Below are positions 11,434 to 21,952 of a DNA stretch of 64,000 nucleotides, piece after piece. Source of the stretch: Sisyra terminalis (lineage: Eukaryota; Arthropoda; Insecta; Neuroptera; Sisyridae); NCBI GenBank assembly GCA_958496175.1, contig OY292279.1:14198001-14262000 (forward strand). The letters are read 5' to 3'. How positions within the stretch are numbered: position 1 is the first letter of the stretch; every line of letters begins with the position of its first letter. Both the position numbers and the translations under genes were made by a program. Below the pieces are notes generated by a model that ran no database searches, had not been told where the DNA came from, and was given only the letters and a program-made list of their open reading frames with translations.

Positions 11434-12129
11434 TGTTAAGTAATTGTTTGTAAGAAAATGTCATTAACATTTCTATTTTTTTTTATTTTGAACTAAACAA
11501 GTTTTCCTTGTTCTCTAACGGTAAATTGATTTTTGGTATGATTTTCCTGTAGTTCATGTGTTATGTACATATTTGTGATACTGTAACAATTTAAAGGAAT
11601 AAATAAAGAAAATCGATTGATATTGATTTCATGCAAATCAATTATACTAAAACATTTAGAGCTGAACAATTTTATTAAGAAGTAAACGGAGCTTTTGGTA
11701 GTAAAATTTTGGATAGGGTTTTCAGAATTATTCTTCAATTGTTTAAATAGTTTGAATAAGTAGGTATTAATATTATAAAGTTAAAAAAGAGGTTTTTTTT
11801 TAAGTTTTGTAACTGATTATAGAAAACAAGAAATCTTCTAAAGTAATCGTAGTAAAATATTATGGCACGGTGTAATCAATGAGAAAAACATTTTTATCAA
11901 TATTTTTGGTAACTAAAATTTCATGGCAAAATTATTGATGTTTTTTGATTTGAGTGATGTTTTTTATGAGACATATTTTGAAATAAGTCAGAGAAAAGAA
12001 TAAAACAAATATAGGATGGCAAAAAGAAAGAAATTTTCTCACCCAAACTCCCATAAATTTCTGTCGCATTTTTGTTCTGTTCCTTTTATATATATACATA
12101 TATGCTTTTTTTTTTGCTTGCGTATTATA
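11434..12129. other. AT-rich spacer
   Basis: An 81-codon minus-strand ORF at 11493-11738 has low-complexity composition and no domain. Nothing else recognised. Confidence 0.5.
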
Positions 12130-12470
12130 CTTTCAATTCCTATTTCCGCTGTGATGGGGCAGACGAGGCGAATATGTCGTGGCGAAGTGAGATGGAGTGT
12201 GGAGGCGGTTTCGGTGTATGTGTTCCCGAACTGAAGGGATCGGAGGAGGTCGACGGGATGTCGGGATGATGGTACACATAATCGGGATGGGAGAAAGCAA
12301 TGGTTGAAAACGGAAAAGTGAGAATGGAGGGGACCGCATGGAATGGTCGGTAATGTCAGCGGTGGCCCCAGGAGTTACCCATCGCCTCTGAACGCTGCTC
12401 CCTGACAACGTCACCGCGAAGTTTCCTTTTGTATAATTCATGATCTCACACACATCCCGCTCCATTACAT
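12130..12470. other. GC-richer block with overlapping ORFs
   Basis: The sequence is much richer in G and C than its surroundings. A 110-codon minus-strand ORF (12133-12465) and shorter plus-strand ORFs coexist. The minus-strand product is rich in Pro, Arg and Ser and has no domain I know, so it may be a by-product of few stop codons. A conserved regulatory region or an exon are both possible. Confidence 0.35.
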
Positions 12471-15060
12471 ATTACGTCTCAGACCTGACTCAAGACTGTA
12501 ATTCTATAGATCAAATCAATCAATAGCATGTGGAAAAAAATCGAAAATCCTATACAACTCGTTCTGGGAATCTAGAAGACAGGAACATATTTTTTGCACT
12601 GGCACAATCTGGCGAAGTTACAGTTCACTGCGTTCAGAATACTAATCACCTCACCAATGTGAAAATCTTATGTCCTACTCCTTGGAAAATCCATCTATCT
12701 TCTACCATTCCGACAGAAACATTTCCATCTGCAAAGACGTTTTTCACTATCTCAACAAATTCAAACATCTCAATCATTCATTCATTCAAAAAAAAACCAT
12801 CAACTTTGTCCAAAACATGTTAATTAACCCTTACAATCCCACGGACGAAAACTTTCGAAACCTGCAATTACACGCTGTCTAATTTTACCGCATTTCCTAT
12901 ACCGTCTAAAAAAGTCCTTATTTCCATTTTGAATGCAAAACATGGGTATTCAACGTCAAAAATAGAATTTTTCGAAGAATACGATTAAACGGAAAAAAGG
13001 ATGTGACACGTAGAAATAGGGTGGGATAAAGGGGTAAAAAAGCAAAACAGTTTTAAAAGTTTTAAGTAAGTTTTGGAAGAACAAGATGGAAGAGTATTGC
13101 GACAGACTGGGATTTATTCATGTCACCCAAAAGTGCTTTGCGAGTGCGAGCTTTAAAAGAAAATGCAAAAAATAAATAAACTCAAAACAAATTTAAGGCT
13201 TTTCCCTCCAGTTTTCCCTCAAACAAGCGATACTTCTACAAAAGTTGCAACTTGTTTAGAAAATTTCCTTTTTAGTTATTATTCGCATCGCGCGTTATAT
13301 CGTCATCATCATCACCACCGTAAATGTTCTCACCCGCTTCTCAACCCTCATCCATTTCTCGTCTTCCCGCACCCGAGTCCAATGTCAGTTTAGTCTATTT
13401 AATCCAAGCTGAAAGAGATGAATTAATCCAAAACTTTATGTGTCAGCCAAAAACAACACGTTTTAAAATATTGTTTTGCGTATCTACCTACCACCTCGTT
13501 ACCTATCATGTTGGAAACAAAAAATAAGGGATGAAACGCTCACACAGAGAAAATGCTGTGGATAGACGGATTTCAGTGGAAATGCAAGTAAGATGGAAAT
13601 GGGAGAGACGGAATGAAAAATGGTACTTTTTTTTTTGAATTTCACTAATTGGAAAACCTGAAACCTCTACGCTCACCCTAATGATCTAGAATCGTACATC
13701 ATATGTATTACTGTTCCGCTATAAATTATAAAATACTGTCAATTAGTATTAGCTATAAGCTATATTTGCGAGATAATATGAGTATAAGAAATAAATTTAA
13801 TTTTTCAATTTTTTATTTTATAAAAAAATTATGAAAATAAAGAATCGCTCTAAACTTACATATCTTATAAGAGCTATACGATGGGATGGTACTAGTAAAA
13901 TTAAAATCGTTGACTTGAAAGGGCCAAAACTAATTTTTCAAATTTTGTGTTATTTATACCAAAAATTTCCAATTTCTTTAATTCTACAAAGACCAATGTC
14001 AAATAACAAACTAAAATAGGTTGTATTTCCATTATGTCAGTCAATGTCTTTTATGTCATAATAAAATATCTCTCAATTCATTTTTCTCGGAACTAGCACT
14101 TTTGACTTTGGTTCTATTAGAACCAAGCCACAGAAATAATAATTTAATAAACTTTTAAAACTTCTATTTTTCCTTCTACGTGTTCTTAAATTTATTCTTC
14201 TTAAATTAATTCCCAGTGTATGATGAAATTTAATGTTATACAAAAATGTTATGTTATATTTAACGCTATAATTTGTACTTTTTTGCCATCCATACTATGA
14301 AATTATCCATTACGATTGCTAAGCACAAAAACATTTTCTTCAACATAAACTCCATCACTATTTAGATCAAAGTTCCTTCGTTTCTTGAACCTTTTAATAA
14401 AAATAATCCATTGATGAGTTTTTCTTTAAAAAATTAAGAAAAAATATCAAACAACGTTGTGATTTTCGTCAGTAATCTGTACTAGATGTTCCGGTTCTTT
14501 ACCGTATTGTGCATATTTACGATGACTGCTATATCTTTTCCACTTTAATTACTTACAAAAATAAAAATTATCCTAATTTTGTCCCAAAACCAATGAAATT
14601 CTCTGACATTTCCTGGACTTTCAGCCAAAGTAGGAATTTTTAATTGATCCAGCCTTGACCCAGGACTGGATTAACGCCGAAATTATATCCATGGGCCAAG
14701 CCTGGTAGCAAGTTTAACTTAAAACAAAAATTTCAAATAATAATCTAAGAAGATTTTTACGACCTATAATAATATAAAACTCAATACAATTTAAAAACGA
14801 TTTTAGTTACGGTGACGTTTTTTGTTCACTTATGTAGGTTGAACTCTGGTGTTGATATTTGGTGAAGCTTTCGACTAAGCTTTTATGTCAAGGTTTGGCA
14901 ATTAGCAATTGACCCAAGATTGGCTCTGTTGTGAGTATTGGGAGTTCCTACATGGGATATTTCCTCGAAAAGAATCTATGGTGTTTTTAATGAGTAATAA
15001 TTATTGATTAGCATTAAATTCATAGTTATTTCATTTGTTGTCTTATTCTTTTTTACCTCA
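12471..15060. other. Mostly AT-rich DNA
   Basis: Short ORFs (60-97 codons) with chance-like composition. A small GC-richer patch with a CATCATCATCACCACC stretch lies near 13270-13390. A single hAT-like end, CAGGACTGGATTAACGCC, lies at 14661 with no partner end that I could pair. No gene recognised. Confidence 0.5.
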
Positions 15061-15068
15061 ATGATAGT
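15061..15068. repeat. Left 8-bp target-site duplication of the hAT element
   Basis: ATGATAGT here is repeated exactly at 16079-16086, immediately outside the element's other end. An 8-bp duplication is the hallmark of hAT insertion. Confidence 0.8.
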
Positions 15069-16078
15069 CACTGGTGGACTTAGGTCCAATGCCGCCGTAG
15101 GCCCTATTCGATATACTACCCTTGTTCTTTCATAGCAAGGTGGTTATGAAGATAAAACTACTAATTTCCAAATATTTAAATTATAAATTATATTTTATTA
15201 ATTTTAACAAAACTTCTTATGTATTAACATATTTTTTTTAATATAGTCTATTAATTTCAATAATATTTTTCAAAGTTTATATAACTAACAGCTTTTTTCC
15301 AACTATCACTTATGATATAAACTTCTTCAATCTAGCCATGGTTTCCGCGAAAACGTCGATTGTATCATCGTAATCGATTTTTTGTGCACTAATTGAGGTT
15401 CAATAGATAACAATGCCAGGGCATTAAGTAAATCTTGACTCACATTTGAACATTGGTAATTTTTCACTCTTTCCAGAACGGAAGAAAATCTTTTTCCTGA
15501 ACAATTTGGCGTTGGGATTCAAAAAATTCACAGAACAATATCAACATTAGGGTATGCATCTTGAAGATTCCGTGATGCAATATTTTCCACATATTTTCGG
15601 ATATCCTCAGTATTGAATCTTAAAGATGATAATGTAATTGAAAATATTCATTTACTTAGATCTTTTCTAAATCGTAAGTGTACTAGATTGTGTTTAAGAA
15701 AAGTATGACATATTTCGACTATCTGGATTCGCGTAGGGCTTCAAATATTCTGACGAAAAATGATCGAATTTGGCAAAAAGCTCAACAATTCTTAAAAAAA
15801 ATACCATTATGAGGATCTCCAATTTGTTCAAAATATCCCTAAATTGCCAATGATTTAACCCTTGAAACATTTGATGCGATAAATTGGAAAGTAAATTTTA
15901 TAAAAAAAATATTTGTTAACTTTTACTGAAGATGTTCCACACATTCATAGTGAAACTAATACAAATCAATTTTTGAATTTAAATTGTCCGTACATTCTTC
16001 GTCTGTAAAGTTTGGCGCTCTGAAAATTATGCCGCCCTAGGTCTTGGCCTCACGGGCCTAGACGAAAATTCATCACTG
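15069..16078 (-). mobile_element. Decayed hAT DNA transposon (ZMYM/TTF-type lineage)
   Basis: A 1010-bp element bounded by perfect 8-bp duplications (ATGATAGT). The ends are CACTGGTGGACTTAG and, read inward from the right, CAGTGATGAATTTTC: imperfect hAT-type terminal inverted repeats of the CA-GTG form. Sub-terminal GCCGCC/GGCC-rich stretches lie near both ends. Inside is a minus-strand transposase remnant. Most of the catalytic region is missing, so it is a deletion derivative. The preserved duplication shows that the boundaries have survived although the gene is dead. Confidence 0.85.
15330..15860 (-). pseudogene. hAT transposase remnant
   Basis: Minus-strand translation gives an N-proximal segment, NGIFLRIVELFAKFDHF, followed by SSEYLKPY, resembling the 'GNFL-x-LLELLAKYDPVL-x-EHL' stretch of ZMYM/TTF-type hAT proteins. 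A C-terminal segment, YPNVDIVL, then a frame with stops, then CSGKRFSSVLERVKN and LLNALALLSIE, resembles the dimerisation region ('YPNV-x-IALRI', 'S-ERSFS-LK-IKN', 'LALLSIE'). Between them the catalytic middle is absent, and several stops and frameshifts are visible. The protein would have cut and joined transposon DNA in the nucleus; this copy cannot. Confidence 0.75.
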
Positions 16079-16086
16079 ATGATAGT
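16079..16086. repeat. Right 8-bp target-site duplication of the hAT element
   Basis: ATGATAGT, identical to 15061-15068. Confidence 0.8.
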
Positions 16087-17429
16087 TGTTACATTTTTTC
16101 AGGTCTAGATTATCAAAGTTTGTGTATGCCAACATTGATCGTTCAAAGCTAACATTCAACGTTCTTTGGCCATTCACCATATCATATGAGGATAAGATCT
16201 GTCCCAATTTATATAAATTTTCCAATGAAATTCATGTTGAATACAAAACATGATTTTTATAAAATAAGTATGAAATTGTTATAGTTTAATAAACGTTGAA
16301 AGTTATGATTATAATTAACTGTATGTTTGTATGTTTTTAAAATGTGACGAAATTAAGGTATTGAATACAACAAGGTAATATTAAAATAATTTCTCTTTGT
16401 ATTTATATTTTTTAATTTTATTAGTTCTTTCTAATGATTTATGATATTTGGGGTTCTATAGAACCTTATTGTTGTTCTTTTTAATAAAAAAAATTACACA
16501 AATTATTTCCGTTACAATTACATTGTGATAAAATCAGTAGTCATCAGGACAGTGATAAAGAGACAGAAACATTACAGAGAAAACCATTAACGTGATCGGG
16601 GCCGTGCAACGCGATAATAACATTTAATTAATTGATCTTAATTGCGTTTTAAAATAACAACTATGTGACAATGAAATCGAATAGGCTGGAGTGGGAACAC
16701 ATACCCACATGTCCCAAGCACTATGCAGTTGGTCCGTCCGGTTTTCGCTTGTTGTGCTCGTCTGTTCATGTGGCAATCGTAAACGGGATAACGTAAAGCG
16801 GGAATGGACGGGAGGAAGAAGAAGCTCAGCCATGACTGATATTTTATATGGCAAAACGATGATATGAAAGTAATGCTGTTATTGTTGTTGTTCGCGGAGC
16901 AGAAAGAGAAACCGGCGTGAAGTGAGCTCATAAATAACCCGTGGCGATTATCAGATCCATCCTATTCCCGTTCCATTCCCAGTACCCCAAACAACAAACC
17001 TTCTACCCTCCACAAAAACACATCACCATTTTCTCTCTCTTCACATCATGAGGGTGAAAAATATTTACTGTGTGCACGTTAAATTTTCACTTGTCGCTAA
17101 AACTATTATAGTTTTCGGTTTGAAAATAAGTGGAAAAATTCGCACACACTAAAAAAATAAGAACGCGGAACGTAAAAAGCTTCCCATCTACGTGATTTAT
17201 ACGCTTTTAAATAAAATACGATTTTCGTGTTTTATTTTTGTAAAAACCAAGCAACGTCGTAATTAAATTATTAAAACATCAACCTTAAACGTTGATTTCA
17301 AATTTTCATTCGAAAGAGAATAACTCACAGCACTTTCATCTAATCAATAAATCAATCCAAACTAATATAGCTTATAGACGAGTATATTTCTTACAGATTT
17401 CAACATTAGAAAATAATGCTAAATTGGAG
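16087..17429. other. Spacer with a GC-richer block near 16680-17000
   Basis: The block holds overlapping minus-strand ORFs of 76 and 97 codons with no known domain. The rest is AT-rich and shows nothing. Confidence 0.45.
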
Positions 17430-18126
17430 AACATTTATTGGTTTTTTATAGAATGGAAGTAAAAAAAACTTTTAAGCAACTATAAAACTCTAATATTTCA
17501 ATATTTCTTAAAGAAACAACTTCAGTAAATGAAGGGTTATCTTTCTCGCTAAGCTTTGGGAAGAAATTGAAGCTTTAAAAGCTCAGAAAAAATGTTTACA
17601 TTCTATAAACTTTAACAGCACTTTTCCGAAGCTTTATAATATTAGTGAGCGTTTCTCAATCTTGCTTTGTTATGCCATACTAAAGTTTTTATACTATTCA
17701 ATATCTTTTTAATTTTAAACAGGTAGATGCACTTATTGTTTTTTATAGAACGGAAGTGTAAAAAGACTTTTAAGCAACAATAAAACCTAAATGTTTCAAT
17801 AATTTTAGAAGAAAACTTCAGCAAATTAAGGGTTAGCATTCTAGCTATGATTGGGGAAGAAATCGAAGCTTTAAAAGCTCATTTTCTATAATAGAAAACT
17901 TGTTTACATTCTGTAAACTTAAACCACACTTTTACATCAGAAGATTTATAATATAAACCAGTGTTTCTCAATCTTACTTTTTTATGTCTTTCTAAAGATT
18001 TTATACCATTCAATATCGTCTTAATTTTCAATAGGTAGGTACACTTATTGTTTTTTTTTTGAATGGAAGTGTTAAAAATCTTTTAAGCAACTATAAAACT
18101 TTAAATTACAATAATTTTTGAAGAAA

Positions 18127-18137
18127 TAACTTCTACA
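18127..18137. repeat. Left 11-bp target-site duplication
   Basis: TAACTTCTACA, repeated exactly at 18492-18502 on the other side of the hammerhead element. The uninterrupted neighbouring tandem units confirm that the element was inserted here. Confidence 0.75.
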
Positions 18138-18491
18138 AGTATACAATATATAGGATATATTGCGGTCCAATTTATATAGTATAATTTAATATAAGAATAT
18201 ATAAAAATCATACCATAAACATAAATTTGAACAGAATTTCAAACAAAAATATTCGTGACGTATTGCCCAGATACGTATTTCGATTGCCAATCAATCTTCC
18301 TCAGTGGTCATCAAGTAGTTTGAATCACTCCGCAACTGCTCTGTGATGAGTGAATTTAAGTTAATTTATGTTTATGGTATGACTTTTATATATTAGTATA
18401 TTAAATTATACTACATAAATTGGATCACAATATATCCTATATATTGTATACACAGTATAACTGTTCAAAGTCAGCGAAAAAATCTTATTAT
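18138..18491 (-). mobile_element. Hammerhead foldback element, copy 1
   Basis: A 354-bp element with long inverted arms built around ACAATATATAGGATATATTG at one end and its near-complement at the other. An extra asymmetric end, matching ATACTGTTC... to ...GCGAAAAAATC on the plus strand, lies only at the right. It matches copy 2 (48273-48665) along its whole length in the opposite orientation. It is flanked by a perfect 11-bp duplication. It has no ORF. The hammerhead-like core sits in the centre on the minus strand. The long duplication and unequal ends fit retrotransposition, as in Penelope-like or retrozyme elements, better than a DNA transposon. Confidence 0.75.
18267..18307 (-). ncRNA. 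Hammerhead-ribozyme-like core, copy 1
   Basis: On the minus strand: CTGAGGA (18304-18298), which fits the core CUGANGA since position 7 is variable; an extra A; stem II GATTG/CAATC with five perfect pairs around a five-base loop; GAAA (18281-18278); palindromic stem III ATACGTAT; presumed cleavage after C at 18270. Stem I begins with three perfect pairs, CCA (18307-18305) with TGG (18269-18267). The extra A and the loopless stem III are departures from the textbook form. A dimer could form stem III between two molecules. Confidence 0.5.
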
Positions 18492-18502
18492 TAACTTCTA
18501 CA
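18492..18502. repeat. Right 11-bp target-site duplication
   Basis: TAACTTCTACA, identical to 18127-18137. Confidence 0.75.
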
Positions 18503-18720
18503 AATCAAAGGTTCGCTTTCTAGCTAGAATGGAGGAAGAAAGCAAAGCTTTAAAAGTTCATTTTTCCATAATAGAAATAATTGTTTACATTCTGAAGACT
18601 TAAACTTCACTTGTACATCTGAAGCATTATAATATAAACCAGTGTTTCTCAATCTTTCTATGTTATGCCTTTCTAAAGTTTTTATAACATCCATTATCTT
18701 CTTAATTTTAAATAGGTACT

Positions 18721-19522
18721 GTAAATGTCTATAATTTGAATATATTCAGGAGAATTGTCTTCCTGTTGGAAAACACAGGGTATAAAAACAACAATCTTTT
18801 TTTCTCTTAACCTTCAAACTACTTTTTCAACAATTTTTTGTATCAAACATTATCACTTTAACTTCTTTCTTTCTCTATTTACTATAATAGAGCTTTTTAT
18901 GTTTTCACATCAAGAAAATCCAACAAATGAACAATAATAATGATGAAAAATATTATTTTTAATCTGCTGTTACTAAAATTATAGCATAAGTTAATAAGAA
19001 ACATATTCCATAGGTAATAAAATCCTGCATAATGAAATTAATATTTAATGGTTCCAATATCAGTTAAAAGCATATTTAATATCCCATAAACTTTGTAATG
19101 ATTTTTTATTGCTGAATAGTACGATATTTGACTGCGTTGACTGAGATTATCTCCTCCGGGTTGTATTAAGGGATGAAATATCTTTATGAAATGAAACGAA
19201 GTTCTTAATTTCCTTGATGTCTAAGGTTAAAAAAACCAAGAGGAAAAAAAATCGAGTTACACATATAACCAAAGCCCAGCTGTCCTTTTGATAAAGTTTT
19301 TTCGGAGCGTTTTATTTTCGCATTCTTTCTCTCGTATAAATTCAGTTCTTTGAATTTATTTTGACGAATATGCATCGTCCTTTCTGGAATCGTTGGGATT
19401 TGGGTAGGTTTGTCTCTGTTGGCGTCGCTAACGATAGGGATATATATATTCCTGAGTGAATGTTTGTTACGGTTGTCTCTTTCTTTCGTCTCAGCAGCCA
19501 TTTATCTTGAACACAGGCGCGT
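18721..19522. other. AT-rich spacer
   Basis: Contains a 98-codon minus-strand ORF (19205-19501) of Lys/Arg/Asn-rich composition without a known domain. No gene recognised. Confidence 0.45.
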
Positions 19523-19584
19523 CATGCTTCGTCCGTCGGCTTTGGGGCCCGCCAGCTACTAAATCAATACCGAGCCGAAGCATG
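19523..19584. repeat. GC-rich imperfect hairpin
   Basis: CATGCTTCG (19523-19531) is the exact reverse complement of CGAAGCATG (19576-19584). Further G-C pairs are possible beyond the first nine. The loop is long (44 bases). It lies in a GC-richer stretch (19500-19740). It matches no small-RNA precursor that I know. Confidence 0.4.
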
Positions 19585-19809
19585 CCGCCCCTTGCAACCC
19601 CTATTATCCCGTAGATGTGTACACCACCTACATACCCACGCTGCCACTGTCTCCCTTAAGCACGCCACTGTCTTCTTAGTCACAAATACAGAGAACCGAT
19701 CCTCCACCATCACATCCACCCCCGATCCCGATCCCGTTGGGTTCTTCTCATCTTCAGCCGCATTATATTAGTTTACAGTTAGCGAAATGAAATCGATGCC
19801 TTTTCACTG

Positions 19810-20067
19810 ATTTATGGCGTTACAGATAATGTAAACGTGGAGAAATGTTTGAGTTATTTCGTTTTGGATGTGTATCTTCGTCGTGGCGTATTTCCGTCTT
19901 CATCTGCTTGTGTTCAACGTGTGGATAAGAGTAATATTTTGGAAACGACGGCCAATACGGACGCGACCGTACATGACGGAAACGAAGAAAATGTGCAATT
20001 CGTGTTGGAAATTATTCCAGAACCCTCGCATCCTCCTGATCTATCCTCCTCGCTCTATCCCACGTGA
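19810..20067 (+). other. Candidate exon or ORF of unknown function
   Basis: An open frame of 85 codons ends at TGA 20065-20067. A potential splice acceptor (TTACAG) sits just inside its 5' end at about 19825. The product, for example SYFVLDVYLRRGVFPSS and later FVLEIIPEPSHPPDL, has mixed, protein-like composition, and codon choice is less AT-biased than the flanks. An 85-codon ORF in another frame overlaps it (19868-20125), so chance opening in GC-richer DNA is a real alternative. I do not recognise the protein. Confidence 0.25.
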
Positions 20068-20125
20068 ATACATTAAAATTATAATGTGTCGTTCATTTCT
20101 TTCCTACCCATTTCCAGATTTATAA

Positions 20126-21562
20126 AACAAGTATCATGGTAATCAATCATTTCATACAAGTGTTTGGTTTCAAAACAGTAGCATGTAAATGACCAAAAAA
20201 AGATAAAATTTAAAAAGTTTTTAAGTATTGCAAACAATCGTAAATATCTGTTAAATCGGTACATTCAAGGAACCAGTTTGAATAATTTACATTTATTACT
20301 ACTTGGTGTCAATAAATTATAGAACCATCCACTTATATTCATCCTGAATGGGAAATTGATTATGTAAAGAAAATATGTAATTCTAATGAGCTAATACTGA
20401 GAAAAATAACATTTTTTGGTAGAGAAATTTTAAACACTTTTTTTCGCAAAAAAATAAGAATGCGTATTGAAAATGAATTTGAGTTATAAATAATTTTTTT
20501 TTTTTTAAATAAATTGAAAATAAACTAGGAAAATCAATGAGTTTTTGAAGACAGTCTTTATATAGGTTTTAGGTGGTACCAAAGCTCTTCTTTTGTAGTC
20601 ACTCTTTTATTCTGTTAATATATGTCACTAAAACTTCTAGTGCAAACTATTGCAAACCCTTTTATTCAGAAAAGAATCAATCTAATACTCCAAAGTTAGA
20701 CAATTTTCCCGGTAAAAAAAAGTCTTCTTTCCTGATAAGAAATATCGTAACATGAAATTTCAATAATTCATAAACTACTATTGCATAAACCAAAGATTAT
20801 CAAACTGAGGGTCTCAGCCCTTTAAAGAGTCCTGCTACTCCTAGCAGCACCCATGGATTAATAGTAAATGAATAAAGTACTCTTGGTCATTAAGGTCTTT
20901 AATTTTTGGGGAGAGAAAAGTTGGAAAAACACTTGCGTAAAATGTTAGCTTCAGTAATTTTAGTACAATAAAAGTTCCTGAAAACCGATCCGAAATATGA
21001 ACTGGTTTTCCTACCGTCTAACATATGCCAATGAATGACTCCAAAATGGACACACAACACAACACTAAAAACAAATAAGAAAATTGACTTCTCTCTGAAA
21101 ACTTCACTACAATAAGTATTGAAGGACGAATGAGTACTACTCTTCGTTCCTTGGACACCTTTTAATTTCCCACTTGGTTATACTCTTTCTTCTATAACTC
21201 TACTTGTTGTCGGCAAAAAAATACAAAAGATGAAAAATGGTTATTAATATTACCCCTCTTCCCCAAAACTCACAACTCACATAATCTATTTTACTCAATA
21301 TCTGAACTCTATCTGTGAAAACTATAGCAAATTAATGGATTACAAATTTTCTTTTAAAAGAGAAAAAAACTACATAAAATAGCTTCCTACACCTAACTAA
21401 AATCCTATATCCTCACATGCCAAACCAATATGATCATCACATTTATTCCATTCTAATTTTTGAATGCTTCTAAAGCAGAAAGTACAAGGATAATTTCGTT
21501 TCAATTTTTGTGGTAAAAACGATTTTTTTTTAAATGTTTTTGATTTATCTAGAAATTTTATA
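20126..21562. other. AT-rich spacer
   Basis: Only short low-complexity ORFs. No transposon ends paired and no gene recognised. Confidence 0.5.
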
Positions 21563-21952
21563 TGATCCTTTACTAATAGATAAGATTATAACTTTAGATT
21601 TAATATATACTTAATGATATACAAATTTCTGTTCCCTAAAAAGTTTATACAAATGGAGGAAATGAAGAAGGGCATTACTACTGCGAATTTTTCAAACTCA
21701 AATTTTTTATTTCTTTTTTCACAATTCACTTTCCAATTGGAAAATTACTTTTCTGCATGACCCTTTACTGATAAATAAGATTATGACTTTAGATTTAATA
21801 TATAATGATATTCAAATTCTGTTCCCCAAAAAATTAATACAAATGGAGGAAATGAAGAAGAACATTACTACTGCGAATTTTCCAAACTCAAATTTTTTAC
21901 TTCTTTTTTCACAATTTTCTTTCCAATTGGAAAACTTCTACTTTTCTGCGAT
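21563..21952 (+). repeat. Direct tandem duplication, 195-bp period
   Basis: Two adjacent units (about 21563-21757 and 21758-21952) match closely, from CCTTTACT through AATGGAGGAAATGAAGAAG to TTTCCAATTGGAAAA. The frame containing MEEMKK...ITTANF is open in both units. The differences between units change the protein at several positions, so there is no sign of selection for a protein. Most likely a local duplication of non-coding DNA. Confidence 0.8.

Larger units (their letters stand above)
17430..18720 (+). repeat. Tandem array of about 300-bp units, interrupted by an insertion
   Basis: Three diverged units start at about 17451, 17748 and 18061 (spacing 297 and 313 bp), each near GAAYGGAAGT. 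Each then carries CTTTTAAGCAAC, a GAAGAAA...ACTTC stretch, GAAGCTTTAAAAG-like sequence, CAGTGTTTCTCAATCTT (or a variant) and TTTTAAATAGGTA-like sequence. The third unit is split by a 354-bp element plus duplicated target (18128-18502). CAGTGTTTCTCAATCTT resembles a hAT terminal repeat, so the unit may have begun as a hAT-type MITE. There is no coding potential. Confidence 0.75.

Noticed and set aside
12133..12465. 110-codon minus-strand ORF as a gene
   Set aside because: GC-richer DNA leaves several frames open; the product has no recognisable domain.
14661..14678. hAT-like end CAGGACTGGATTAACGCC
   Set aside because: Single end only; not clearly paired with the neighbouring hAT at 15069.
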